From Pseudolabrys sp. (GTDB taxonomy: Bacteria; Pseudomonadota; Alphaproteobacteria; Rhizobiales; Xanthobacteraceae): a stretch of DNA of 44,510 nt. The position numbers were made by a program, and so were the translations under genes. Numbering within the stretch: position 1 is the stretch's first letter; each line of letters begins with the position of its first letter. The DNA lies in contig JAFBAG010000090.1 of NCBI GenBank assembly GCA_019247925.1, positions 1 through 44,510 of the forward strand. The letters are read 5' to 3'. The notes under the pieces are model-generated. The model saw nothing but the letters and a program-made list of their open reading frames with translations, made no database searches and was not told the DNA's origin. This document shows, piece by piece, positions 34,757 through 43,103 of this stretch.

Positions 34757-36010
34757 CTACTTCTTGTCGAGGCCGTAGAGTGTGTGCAGCGTGCGCACCG
34801 CCTGGTCGGTGTGCGCGCTGTCGATCAGCACCGAGAACTTGATTTCCGACGTGGTGATCGCCCGGATATTGATCTTCTGCTCGGCGAGGCTCTTGAACGC
34901 CTTGGCAGCGACGCCGGCGTGGCTGCGCATGCCGATGCCGATCACCGACACCTTGGCGACATCGGTCGCGCCGTCGAGCCGATCATAGCCGATATCCTTC
35001 TTGGCCTTGTCGATTGTCTGTCGGGCGCGCTCGTAGTCTGCCGACGGCACAGTAAAGGTTAGGTCGGTCGTCGCGCCGTCGGCCGACACGTTCTGCACGA
35101 TCATGTCGACGTTGATATTGGCGGCCGCGAGCGGACCAAAGATCGCGGCGGCTACGCCTGGCTTATCCTGCACGCGGCGGATCGAGATCTGCGCTTCGTC
35201 CTTCGAAAAGGCGATGCCGGTGACGACCTGCTGTTCCATGATGTCTGCCTCGTCGCAAATGAGGGTGCCCTCGGGATTGGCCCGCGGGTCGATCTCCTCC
35301 GGGTTCACAAAGCTCGAACGCACAAAAATGCGCACGTTATGCACCATGCCAAGTTCGACCGAGCGCACTTGCATGACCTTGGCGCCGAGCGAAGCAAGCT
35401 CCAGCATTTCCTCGAATGCGACCTTGTCCAGACGCTGGGCCTGCGGGACAACGCGCGGATCGGTGGTGTAGACCCCGTCGACATCCGTATAGATGTCGCA
35501 GCGGTCGGCCTGGATCGCGGCAGCGATCGCCACGGCCGAAGTGTCGGAGCCGCCGCGGCCGAGTGTGGTGATCCGCCCGCTTTCCTTATGCAGGCCCTGG
35601 AAGCCGGCAATCACCGCCACTTCCTTGCGCTCCTTGAAGCGCTTGATCAGCTCAGTGCCATTGACCTCGGAGATGCGCGCCGTAGCGTGGGCATTGTCGG
35701 TGTAGATCGGCAGCTGCCAGCCTTGCCAGGAGCGGGCCTCGATGCCCATCCCCTGCAGGACGATCGCAAGCAGTCCGGCGGTGACCTGCTCGCCGGAGGC
35801 GACGACGGCGTCGTATTCGCGCGCGTCATGCAGCGGTGCACCCTCGCGGCACCAGGCAACGAGTTCGTTCGTCTTGCCGGCCATGGCGGAGACCACGACG
35901 GCAACCTCGTTGCCGGCGTCGACCTCGCGTTTGACGTGGCGCGCGACGTTGCGGATGCGGTCCATATCGGCGACCGACGTTCCGCCGAATTTCATCACCA
36001 GGCGAGCCAT
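34757..36010 (-). CDS. lysC: aspartate kinase
   Basis: The 417-residue aspartokinase phosphorylates aspartate, the first step to lysine, threonine, methionine and diaminopimelate. It starts MARLVMKFGGTSVADMDRIR, has LGRGGSDTSAVAIAAA (nucleotide/substrate site), and ends with two ACT domains (about 265-410) that bind the feedback inhibitors. The ORF track's extra 77 residues at the N-terminus run into the upstream intergenic region and the shadow of ubiG, so ATG 36010 is used. It converges with the Bug gene two bases after its stop. Confidence 0.97.
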   Translation of the reverse strand: MARLVMKFGGTSVADMDRIRNVARHVKREVDAGNEVAVVVSAMAGKTNELVAWCREGAPLHDAREYDAVVASGEQVTAGLLAIVLQGMGIEARSWQGWQLPIYTDNAHATARISEVNGTELIKRFKERKEVAVIAGFQGLHKESGRITTLGRGGSDTSAVAIAAAIQADRCDIYTDVDGVYTTDPRVVPQAQRLDKVAFEEMLELASLGAKVMQVRSVELGMVHNVRIFVRSSFVNPEEIDPRANPEGTLICDEADIMEQQVVTGIAFSKDEAQISIRRVQDKPGVAAAIFGPLAAANINVDMIVQNVSADGATTDLTFTVPSADYERARQTIDKAKKDIGYDRLDGATDVAKVSVIGIGMRSHAGVAAKAFKSLAEQKINIRAITTSEIKFSVLIDSAHTDQAVRTLHTLYGLDKK

Positions 36011-36116
36011 GTTTGTCCCGGATTGCCGGCCAGCGCATGTCGAAGAGGCGCGAGCCCAAAAAGGCGCGTATACATACCGGCGAGGTTGCCGCACCGCAAC
36101 CTGAACGAAGGTGACG

Positions 36117-36884
36117 ATGGTTAACCGCAAGAGCCGCGGGGCCGCAGGGACGGTCGACGAGGAAGAGGTTGAGCGCTTTTCGCGCCACGCGGCGGATTGG
36201 TGGAATCCGCGCGGGCCGATGGCGCCGCTGCATAAATTCAACCCGGTGCGCGTCGGCTATATACGCGACCAGCTCGCCGCGCATTTCCGGCGCGACTCTA
36301 AATCCTTGCAAAGCCTCGATGGGCTTCGCATTCTTGATATTGGCTGCGGCGGCGGAATTTTATCGGAGCCGCTGGCGCGATTGGGCGCGGAGGTCGTCGG
36401 CGCTGATCCCGCCGCAGACAACATCGTCGCAGCCAAAGCCCATGCGAAGGAGAGTGGGCTTTCGATCGACTACCGCGCCGTCACTGCGGAAGGTCTTGCA
36501 GCCGATAAGGAAAAATTCGACGTGGTGCTGGCGATGGAAGTCGTCGAGCACGTGACCGACGTGAAGCTGTTCGTGAAGACCTGCGCCGCGATGGTGAAAC
36601 CGGGCGGTCTGATGATCCTGGCCACGCTTAACCGCACCATGAAGAGTTTCGCGCTGGCGATTGTCGGCGCCGAATACGTCCTGCGCTGGCTGCCGCGCGG
36701 CACGCACCAGTGGAATAAATTCGTCAGGCCGGAAGAACTGGAGCAGGCTGTCGAGGCGAGCGGTCTTGCCGTGATCGCCGAGCGCGGCGTGATCTATAAT
36801 CCGTTCGCCGATCGCTGGCAGTTGTCTTCCGACATGGACGTCAACTACATGATCGTCGCCACCCGCCGCGCCAGGAAGTCCTGA
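36117..36884 (+). CDS. ubiG: ubiquinone biosynthesis O-methyltransferase
   Basis: The 255-residue SAM methyltransferase catalyses both O-methylations of ubiquinone synthesis. The N-terminus [32 protein letters not shown] is diagnostic of UbiG. SAM motif I is [21 protein letters not shown], and the late motif is [17 protein letters not shown]. The ORF starts at GTG 36111, but ATG 36117 has a well-placed GAAGG and is preferred. It is divergent from lysC and followed by a DMT transporter seven bases on. Confidence 0.95.
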   Translation: MVNRKSRGAAGTVDEEEVERFSRHAADWWNPRGPMAPLHKFNPVRVGYIRDQLAAHFRRDSKSLQSLDGLRILDIGCGGGILSEPLARLGAEVVGADPAADNIVAAKAHAKESGLSIDYRAVTAEGLAADKEKFDVVLAMEVVEHVTDVKLFVKTCAAMVKPGGLMILATLNRTMKSFALAIVGAEYVLRWLPRGTHQWNKFVRPEELEQAVEASGLAVIAERGVIYNPFADRWQLSSDMDVNYMIVATRRARKS

Positions 36885-36891
36885 CCTCTTC

Positions 36892-37776
36892 ATGCTCTGG
36901 GCCGTTTTTACCTTGATCGCCGCCGCGGGGCAGACCGCGCGCAACGCCATGCAGCGTGAGCTCACCGCGACGCTCGGCACCGTCGGCGCGACACATGTGC
37001 GCTTCCTGTTCGGCTTTCCCTTCGCGTTGCTGTTCCTCGCCGGCGTGTTATGGGCGACCGGTCTTGCCCTGCCGAAGCCGCCGCTCGTCTTCTGGCCGTG
37101 GGTGGTGTGGGGCGCGATTGCCCAGATCGTCGCGACGGCCACGATGCTGTCAGCCATGGGCGAGCGCTCTTTCGTGGTCGCGATCGCCTACATCAAGACC
37201 GAGCCTGTGCAGGTCGCATTGTTCGGCTTGGTCTTCCTCGGCGATCATCTGAGCGCCGGCATGGCGGCGGCGATTGTCATCGCGACGATGGGCGTCATCT
37301 TCATGTCGCTCAAGCCGAACGCGGGCGCTCCGGTCAGTTCCAAGCCGACCATCATCGGCCTGTTCAGCGGCGGCATGTTCGCGCTCTCAGCAATCGGCTA
37401 TCGCGGTGCAATCCTCTCGCTCAACCTGCCGGACTTCGTGCTCACCGCGACTTTCACGCTTGCCGTCGGTCTGGTGCTGCAGGCCGCGCTCCTTTCGCTT
37501 TATCTCGCGATGCGGGACCCCGGCGTGCTGCGGGCGATCATGAAAGCGTGGAAGCCGTCACTGCTCGCCGGCTTCATGGGCGCCTTCGCCTCGCAGTTCT
37601 GGTTTCTTGCATTTGCCATCGCGACCGCCGCCAGTGTGCGCACCCTTGCTCTCGTCGAGGTCTTGATGGCGCAGGCCGTGTCGAAATTCATCTTCAAACA
37701 GCGGACCACCGCGCGGGAGGCCATCGGCATCGCGCTGGTCGTTGCCGGCGTGATCCTATTGGTTTGGACCTATTGA
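36892..37776 (+). CDS. EamA/DMT-superfamily transporter
   Basis: The 294-residue protein has about ten hydrophobic helices in two EamA repeats (LWAVFTLIAAAGQTARNAMQ to about 140, then IGLFSGGMFALSAIGYRGAI). FVVAIAYIKTEPVQVALFGLVFLGDHLS is the characteristic end of the first repeat. Substrate unknown. It follows ubiG by seven bases and may be co-transcribed with it, though a functional link is not evident. It is unlike the DMT protein at 9947 in sequence. Confidence 0.88.
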   Translation: MLWAVFTLIAAAGQTARNAMQRELTATLGTVGATHVRFLFGFPFALLFLAGVLWATGLALPKPPLVFWPWVVWGAIAQIVATATMLSAMGERSFVVAIAYIKTEPVQVALFGLVFLGDHLSAGMAAAIVIATMGVIFMSLKPNAGAPVSSKPTIIGLFSGGMFALSAIGYRGAILSLNLPDFVLTATFTLAVGLVLQAALLSLYLAMRDPGVLRAIMKAWKPSLLAGFMGAFASQFWFLAFAIATAASVRTLALVEVLMAQAVSKFIFKQRTTAREAIGIALVVAGVILLVWTY

Positions 37777-37781
37777 CGCGG

Positions 37782-38252
37782 TCAGTTGCGGTCGTCGGGC
37801 AAGATCGGCAGCGGATGAAATTCGATGCCCTCGTCGGTCAGCTTTTTGGCTTCATCGGGTGACGCTTCGCCATAGATCGAGCGATGCTCGATCTCGCCGT
37901 AGTGCATCTTGCGCGCCTCTTCCGGAAATTTCTGGCCGACATTCTGCGCGTTCTTCGTCAGATGATCGCGCAGTTCCTTGAGTTTGGCCCGGAATTGCGT
38001 CTCCTGCGGCGACAGCATCGCCACCGGCGCTTTTTCGGCAGCGTCGGGAGCCGGCGCGACTGCGGGAGCATTTTTCGTGCGCTTCCTGGTGCCAGCGAGC
38101 CGCGGCGCCATGATCGCTTTCTCGACTCGGGCTGAGCCGCAATGAGGGCAGGTCACCAGTTTGCGCTTAGCCTGCTTCTCGTAGGCGGCGGAATCGGCAA
38201 ACCAGCTTTCGAATTCATGGCCGCGCTCGCAGGCCAGCGCATAACGGATCAT
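37782..38252 (-). CDS. DUF1178 zinc-ribbon-like protein
   Basis: The 156-residue protein begins MIRYALACERGHEFESWFADSAAYEKQ and has CPHCGSARVEKAIMAPRL, giving a zinc ribbon of the C/H...CxxC kind. An Ala/Pro/Lys-rich linker and a conserved C-terminal part follow (REHLTKN-like, then YGEIEHRSIYGEASPDEAKKL). The function of DUF1178 is unknown. Its start overlaps the nitrilase gene's stop by four bases, and it ends the comF-grxC-nitrilase-DUF1178 operon. Confidence 0.93.
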   Translation of the reverse strand: MIRYALACERGHEFESWFADSAAYEKQAKRKLVTCPHCGSARVEKAIMAPRLAGTRKRTKNAPAVAPAPDAAEKAPVAMLSPQETQFRAKLKELRDHLTKNAQNVGQKFPEEARKMHYGEIEHRSIYGEASPDEAKKLTDEGIEFHPLPILPDDRN

Positions 38253-39121
38253 TGCCGGCCCACGACGTGAAGTTGCGCTGGCTCGGCCAAAGGTTCGATA
38301 ATTTCAAAGCGGCGGCCATGCTGCAGGGAGGGAATAGCAGTGCGGGCCTTCGCCACCGCGGCCGGGTCGATTTCAGCGACGATTATTCCGGGCTCTTGTC
38401 CGGCTTCTGCGACGACTTTGCCCCAGGGATCGACAATCAACGAGTGGCCGTAAGTGTCGCGGCCGTTCTCGTGCTTGCCGCCTTGCGCTGCCGCTAGCAC
38501 ATAGGCGCCGTTCTCGATCGCCCGCGCGCGCATCAGGACGTGCCAGTGGGCTTCGCCGGTGCGCTGGGTAAAGGCGGACGGTATTGCGAGGAAGCTCGCG
38601 CCAGCTTCGGCAAGCGCGCGGTAAAGCGCGGGAAAGCGCAGATCGTAGCAAACCGTCAGTCCAAGCCTGCCCCAAGGCAAGTCGGCGAGAACCGCGAGAT
38701 CGCCCGGCCGATAATTGCGCGACTCGCGATAGCTGTGACCGTCGCCGATTTCGACATCGAACATGTGAATCTTGTCGTAGCGGGCAGCAATATCGCCGCG
38801 CGGATCGATGAGAAAGGAGCGGTTGGCCGCCTTGTCCGGCGAGACTCGCACCGCCATCGACCCGATATGGAGATAGATTTCGAGTTTCTTCGCCAGCTCA
38901 CGCATCGCGGCGAGGAACGTGTCGTTTTCCTCGGCGGCGATCTTTTCGAACAGCCGCTCACGATTGGATTCGAAAATATTGGTGATTTCGGGCGTCTGTA
39001 CATAGTCCGCGCCCGCGGCCTTGGCTTCTCCAATCAGCTTGACCGCGGCGTCGAGGTTCGCGGCCGGCGTCACACCGGTGCGCATCTGGATCAACGCCGC
39101 CTTGAATGTGCTGGCGCTCAT
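38249..39121 (-). CDS. carbon-nitrogen hydrolase (Nit-type amidase, nitrilase superfamily)
   Basis: The 290-residue enzyme has the nitrilase-fold triad Glu45 (QTPEITN), Lys117 (RYDKIHMFD) and Cys158 (LTVCYDLRFPALYRAL). The DKIHMFDVEI and RFPALYRALA strings match the Nit1/Nit2 branch, whose members hydrolyse deaminated glutathione or omega-amides such as 2-oxoglutaramate. I favour deaminated-glutathione repair because glutaredoxin is encoded next to it, but this is inference. It overlaps grxC upstream and the DUF1178 gene downstream (ATGA both times). Confidence 0.93.
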   Translation of the reverse strand: MSASTFKAALIQMRTGVTPAANLDAAVKLIGEAKAAGADYVQTPEITNIFESNRERLFEKIAAEENDTFLAAMRELAKKLEIYLHIGSMAVRVSPDKAANRSFLIDPRGDIAARYDKIHMFDVEIGDGHSYRESRNYRPGDLAVLADLPWGRLGLTVCYDLRFPALYRALAEAGASFLAIPSAFTQRTGEAHWHVLMRARAIENGAYVLAAAQGGKHENGRDTYGHSLIVDPWGKVVAEAGQEPGIIVAEIDPAAVAKARTAIPSLQHGRRFEIIEPLAEPAQLHVVGRQ

Positions 39122-39387
39122 TTCGTGGCGCCTTCGGCCGCGAGCAGGGGGTCGAGCTTGCCGGCGCGATCGAGCGCGCTCATGTCGTCAAACCCGCCGA
39201 CATGGGTCTTGCCAATGAAGATCTGCGGCACGGTCATGCGTCCGTTCGCCCGTTGCACCATTTCCTCGCGCCGGCCGTAGTCCGAGCCGACATCGATCTC
39301 ATTATACGAGACGCCTTTGCGCTTCAGCAGCGCCTTGGCGGCGACGCAATAAGGGCAGAAGCGGGTGGTGTAAATCTCGATTGCCAT
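39118..39387 (-). CDS. grxC: glutaredoxin 3
   Basis: The 89-residue dithiol glutaredoxin reduces disulfides and glutathione mixed disulfides. The active site is CPYC in YTTRFCPYCVAAKALL, the TVPQIFI strand contains the cis-proline, and GGFDD is the glutathione-binding loop. The length is normal for GrxC. It starts five bases after the comF stop and overlaps the nitrilase start. Confidence 0.96.
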   Translation of the reverse strand: MAIEIYTTRFCPYCVAAKALLKRKGVSYNEIDVGSDYGRREEMVQRANGRMTVPQIFIGKTHVGGFDDMSALDRAGKLDPLLAAEGATK

Positions 39388-39392
39388 AGGCT

Positions 39393-40196
39393 TTATATGG
39401 GCGTCCGGTGCGGCGCGACAACCCGGGCAAAAACCAGGACATCGACCTGCGTTGCGCCGGCGCGCAAAAGCGCATTGGCGCAGGCGTTGGCCGTGGCGCC
39501 GGAGGTCAGCACGTCGTCGATCAGGATGAGGCGCCGTCCGGCGACATTGACGCGGGCTGCGGGCGGCACGCGGAATGCGCCTTGCACGTTCTCGGCGCGC
39601 GCCGCTTTGGACAGCCCAACTTGCTGACTGGTCGGGCGGACCCGACGCAGGTCGTCATGCCGCGCTGGAATCCCGGTCAGGCTGGATAAAGTCTCCGCCA
39701 GAGCCGCCGATTGATTGAAGCGGCGCGCCCAAAGACGGCGCCAGTGCAGTGGAACGGGAATGAAAGCGTCGGCACCTTCGAACAATTCGCGCCCCGCCCG
39801 CATCATCCAGCGTCCCAGCATTGGTGCGAGATCAAGACGATCGCCGTATTTGTAAGCCTGCACCAGGGCGCGGGCGATATCGTCATAGCGCACCGCCGCC
39901 CGCGCCCGTTCATAGGCCGGCGGGTCAGCGATCGCTTCCATGGATAGGAGACCCGATCCCGCGTCATACGCGAACGGAGTGCCCAGTCGCGCACAATAGG
40001 GCGGTTCGATCAGGGAGAGCTTCGACCAGCATTCGGCGCACAATCCGACGCCATCACCAAGAGGCTCGCGGCAGGAGGCACATAACGGCGGCAGCGCGAC
40101 ATCGCGCGCGAAACGCAGGCCGGCCGATACGGCCGCGCGGGCGCGCGTGAACAGCGCGTTTGGCTCGGCTTTGCTGGCGGCAATGTGCTCGTCCAT
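39393..40196 (-). CDS. comF: ComF family phosphoribosyltransferase-like protein
   Basis: The 267-residue protein has an N-terminal zinc finger (PLCASCREPLGDGVGLCAECW, about 37-57) and a type I phosphoribosyltransferase fold. The PRPP loop is in LILIDDVLTSGATANACANAL, and RRFNQSAALAETLS is a ComF hallmark. ComF is needed for DNA uptake in naturally competent bacteria; its biochemical role is still unsettled. It heads a leftward operon with grxC. Its start lies only 16 bases from the divergent methyltransferase-like gene. Confidence 0.94.
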   Translation of the reverse strand: MDEHIAASKAEPNALFTRARAAVSAGLRFARDVALPPLCASCREPLGDGVGLCAECWSKLSLIEPPYCARLGTPFAYDAGSGLLSMEAIADPPAYERARAAVRYDDIARALVQAYKYGDRLDLAPMLGRWMMRAGRELFEGADAFIPVPLHWRRLWARRFNQSAALAETLSSLTGIPARHDDLRRVRPTSQQVGLSKAARAENVQGAFRVPPAARVNVAGRRLILIDDVLTSGATANACANALLRAGATQVDVLVFARVVAPHRTPI

Positions 40197-40212
40197 GCTT
40201 AAAGGCTAACAG

Positions 40213-41076
40213 ATGACGGCAAGACCTACCATCTTCGACCGCGCGCTGCTGCGCGCGCGCCAGCGCCGCGCCGTTGCGCTTGGGCCGGCGACCTTCCTCG
40301 CTGAGCGTGTTGCGCAAGACATGGCGGAGCGGCTTTCCGCGGTGCTGCGGGAATTCGCAAAGGCCGCGGATGTGGGAACACCTACTGACGCAGTGCGTAC
40401 GGCGCTTCAGGCGAGCGAGAAGATCGGCGAAATAGCCGCGGCCTCGATCGGCGACGACGAAGCGCTCTCCTTGCGCGACGCTTCGCTTGATCTCGCCGTA
40501 TCCGGCCTGGCGCTGCAGTTCGTCAATGATTTGCCCGGTGTCCTCGCGCAAATCCGCCGCGCCCTCAAGCCCGATGGATTGTTTCTCGCGGCGCTACTCG
40601 GCGGCGATACCCTGACGGAATTGCGGCAGGCCTTCACGCTCGCCGAAGCCGAATGCGAAGGCGGCATGTCGCCACGGGTCGCGCCGTTTGCGGATGTGCG
40701 GGAGCTCGGTGCGCTGCTGCAACGCGCGGGCTTTGCATTGCCGGTGGCGGACAGCGACCGGCTGACGGTTCGCTACAACGAGCCGTTTGCGCTCATGGAC
40801 GATCTGCGCCGCATGGGCGCCACCAACGTCATGCACGAAAGGCGCCGCACGCCAATGCGACGCGCGACCTTGAGCCGGATGATGGAAATCTATGCGGAGC
40901 GCTTTGCCGAGGACGACGGTCGCATCCGCGCCACGTTCGAGATCATCTGGCTGTCGGGATGGGCGCCGCATCCAAGCCAGCAGCAGCCGCTCAAGCCAGG
41001 TTCTGCGCAACGGCGTCTTGCCGACGCACTCAATGTCACGGAAATGCCGGCGGGGGACAAGACGCCCCGCGGGTAG
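40213..41076 (+). CDS. BioC/NDUFAF5-like methyltransferase-fold protein
   Basis: The 287-residue protein opens with TIFDRALLRARQRRAVALGPATFL and has the later class I methyltransferase motifs (LDLAVSGLALQFVNDLPGVLAQIRRALKPDGLFLAALLGGDTL). Together they match the NDUFAF5/BioC-like family of alphaproteobacteria. Motif I is missing its glycines: AADVGTPTDAV stands where DLGCGxG is expected. NDUFAF5 in mitochondria helps assemble complex I by hydroxylating an arginine, so a non-methylating role is possible. It is divergent from comF and converges with the Flp pilin gene. Confidence 0.85.
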   Translation: MTARPTIFDRALLRARQRRAVALGPATFLAERVAQDMAERLSAVLREFAKAADVGTPTDAVRTALQASEKIGEIAAASIGDDEALSLRDASLDLAVSGLALQFVNDLPGVLAQIRRALKPDGLFLAALLGGDTLTELRQAFTLAEAECEGGMSPRVAPFADVRELGALLQRAGFALPVADSDRLTVRYNEPFALMDDLRRMGATNVMHERRRTPMRRATLSRMMEIYAERFAEDDGRIRATFEIIWLSGWAPHPSQQQPLKPGSAQRRLADALNVTEMPAGDKTPRG

Positions 41077-41080
41077 AAGT

Positions 41081-41248
41081 TCAGGACCCCAGCGCGGTCT
41101 TGATGCTTGTCCACATCCCTTTGACGTTGACGCCCAGGGCGTTGACCGCCACGACGATCGCGCTCGCGACGCCGGCGGCTATCAAGGAATATTCAATGGC
41201 CGTTGCGGCGCGCTCATCGCGGACAAACCGGCGGGTCAGCTCAATCAT
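41081..41248 (-). CDS. Flp-type (type IVb) pilin
   Basis: The 55-residue pilin has the prepilin pattern: short basic leader (MIELTRRFVRDERA), then ATAIEYSLIAAGVASAIVVAVNAL with the Glu5-Tyr6 pair of Flp pilins. Cleavage would fall before ATAIEY, with Ala instead of the usual Gly at -1. AAGGGA lies seven bases before ATG 41248, so this start is preferred to 41263. No Tad/Cpa assembly genes are in the window, so the assembly system must lie elsewhere. Confidence 0.92.
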   Translation of the reverse strand: MIELTRRFVRDERAATAIEYSLIAAGVASAIVVAVNALGVNVKGMWTSIKTALGS

Positions 41249-41266
41249 CGCTTGTCCCTTCATTTT

Positions 41267-41671
41267 TCAAAGCAGCGCCATCAGATGCGAAACGAGCGGC
41301 TCATCCGCGGGCGGCATTTGATAGTCACGCAGACGGTTCGGCTTGACCCACACCAGTTGTTGCGCCTCGAGCGGCTGGGGCGTGCCTTCCCATTTGCGAC
41401 AGACGAAGAGCGGCATCAGCAGATGGAAATCCGGATAGGCGTGGCTCGCAAAAGTGAGCGGCGCCAAACACGGCTCCTCGACAGTGATGCCCAGTTCCTC
41501 CTTGAGTTCACGTATCAACGTCTCTTCGGGCCGCTCGCCAGCGTCGACCTTGCCGCCCGGGAATTCCCATAACCCCGCCATCGGCTTGCCGGCGGGACGC
41601 TGCGCGAGGAGCACGCGGCCATCGGCATCGACGAGGGCGCAGGCGGCGACAAGAACAAGTTTGGCGCTCAC
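41267..41671 (-). CDS. mutT: NUDIX hydrolase, MutT-type 8-oxo-dGTP diphosphatase
   Basis: The 134-residue NUDIX protein cleans oxidised nucleotides from the dNTP pool. The Nudix box is GGKVDAGERPEETLIRELKEELGI (GX5EX7REUXEEXGU), and QRPAGKPMAGLWEFPGGKV is typical of MutT/YjhB-type pyrophosphohydrolases. The only in-frame start is a GTG at 41671. It lies 85 bases after argJ on the same strand and 18 bases upstream of the Flp pilin gene. Confidence 0.92.
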   Translation of the reverse strand: MSAKLVLVAACALVDADGRVLLAQRPAGKPMAGLWEFPGGKVDAGERPEETLIRELKEELGITVEEPCLAPLTFASHAYPDFHLLMPLFVCRKWEGTPQPLEAQQLVWVKPNRLRDYQMPPADEPLVSHLMALL

Positions 41672-41756
41672 GGCCTCATCTCGACGATAGGCTTTCCAAA
41701 GTTAAGAGGGTTTGAACAGCAATTAGGAAAAACAGCAGCAATCGCGATATCAGCCA

Positions 41757-42992
41757 TCACGAACGGTAATCCCCGTTGATCGCGACATATTCCTTCGTGA
41801 GGTCGCAAGTCAGGACGCGGTCCCAGCCTTTACCCAGACCCAGTGCGACCCGCAGCTTGATTTCAGGCTTCTTCATTGTCTCCGAAACCGCGGCTTCGTC
41901 GTAATTGGGGTCGCGCGCGCCCTTGTGCGCTACCCGAATACCGCCGAACCAGATCGACAGCTTGTCGCGATCGGCCGGCTCGCCGGCCTTGCCGACCGCC
42001 ATCACCACGCGCCCCCAATTGGCGTCCTCGCCGGCAATCGCGGTTTTCACCAGCGGAGAATTGGCGATCGACATGGCGATGCGCCGTGCCGATTGCTTGG
42101 TCTTGGCGCCCTCGACGACCACTTCGAAGAGCTTGCGCGCGCCTTCGCCATCGCGAGCGACCTGTTCGGCGAGCGAAGCAAGGACGGCGTGCAGTCCTTT
42201 CCGGAAATTCTTCAAGCGTGGATCGGAGGAGCGGACAATTGACGGGACGCCCTTGGCCTTGCCGGTGGCGAAGATCATCAGCGTGTCCGAAGTCGACGTA
42301 TCGCCATCCACCGTGACGGCATTGAACGTGTCAGCGACGCTCTCGGCGAGCAGCAATCGCAACACTGGCGCCGCGATCGCCGCGTCGGTGAAGACATAGG
42401 ACAGCATCGTCGCCATATCGGGCGCGATCATGCCGGCGCCCTTGGCGATGCCGTTGATGGTGACCGTCGTCTTGCCGATCTTCACACGCGCGGTGGCGAC
42501 TTTCGGAAACGTATCAGTGGTCATGATGGCGCGCGCCGCTTCCATGAAACGCCCGGCCTGCGCCATCCGCGCCATCGATTCCATGACGCCGTCGAAACGC
42601 TCAGCGGGCAGCGGCTCGCCGATCACGCCGGTCGAGGCGAGAAAAACGTCCTGCGCTTTGCAATCGGCTGCCTTGGCGGCGAGCCGCGCGGTGAAATTGA
42701 CGGCGTCGCGGCCGTTCTTACCGGTAAAGGCATTGGCGTTTCCGGAATTGACGACCAGAGCGCGGGCGCGGCCGCGCTTCACTTGGGCGCGGCACCACTC
42801 CACTGGCGCCGAAGGACACTTGGAGCGCGTGAAGACGCCGGCAGCCGTCGTGCCTTCGTCGAACAGCGCGAGGAGGACATCGGTGCGGTCTTTGTATTTG
42901 ATGCCCGCGGCTCCGGTCGCCAGCCGCACGCCGGCGATCGGCGGCAGTTCGGGCACATTCGTCGGTGCGAGAGGGGAGACTGCGGTCGACAT
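41757..42992 (-). CDS. argJ: bifunctional glutamate N-acetyltransferase/amino-acid acetyltransferase
   Basis: The 411-residue Ntn-fold enzyme moves the acetyl group from N-acetylornithine to glutamate in arginine synthesis. It is made as a precursor that splits before Thr195 in [16 protein letters not shown], and SGNANAFTG and [13 protein letters not shown] are signatures. The ORF start at 43094 adds 34 residues encoded by a palindromic repeat, so ATG 42992 is chosen. It follows the parvulin gene on the same strand, with the repeat between them. Confidence 0.96.
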   Translation of the reverse strand: MSTAVSPLAPTNVPELPPIAGVRLATGAAGIKYKDRTDVLLALFDEGTTAAGVFTRSKCPSAPVEWCRAQVKRGRARALVVNSGNANAFTGKNGRDAVNFTARLAAKAADCKAQDVFLASTGVIGEPLPAERFDGVMESMARMAQAGRFMEAARAIMTTDTFPKVATARVKIGKTTVTINGIAKGAGMIAPDMATMLSYVFTDAAIAAPVLRLLLAESVADTFNAVTVDGDTSTSDTLMIFATGKAKGVPSIVRSSDPRLKNFRKGLHAVLASLAEQVARDGEGARKLFEVVVEGAKTKQSARRIAMSIANSPLVKTAIAGEDANWGRVVMAVGKAGEPADRDKLSIWFGGIRVAHKGARDPNYDEAAVSETMKKPEIKLRVALGLGKGWDRVLTCDLTKEYVAINGDYRS

Positions 42993-43005
42993 CAGACACT
43001 CCAGT

Positions 43006-43092
43006 GTCATCGCCGGGCTTGTCCCGGCGATCCCGATCACTCGGGTAATGTGCCTATCTAAGCGGGATGGCCGGCACAAGGCCGGCCATGAC
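43006..43092. repeat. composite palindromic intergenic repeat (REP/BIME-like)
   Basis: Three perfect stem-loops lie in tandem: ATCGCCGGG/CCCGGCGAT (43009-43031), CCCGA/TCGGG (43032-43045) and ATGGCCGGC/GCCGGCCAT (43067-43089). The whole is framed by GTCAT at 43006 and ATGAC at 43088-43092. The motif resembles a very common extragenic palindrome in Bradyrhizobium-type genomes. It sits between the parvulin stop and the argJ start. Confidence 0.75.
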
Positions 43093-43103
43093 AAGTAGCC
43101 AGT

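Noticed and set aside
36011-36241. 77-residue N-terminal extension of LysC
   Set aside because: It runs through the intergenic region and antisense to ubiG; MARLVMKFGGTS is the normal start.
42993-43094. 34-residue N-terminal extension of ArgJ in the ORF track
   Set aside because: It is encoded by the palindromic repeat, and the ArgJ family N-terminus begins at 42992.
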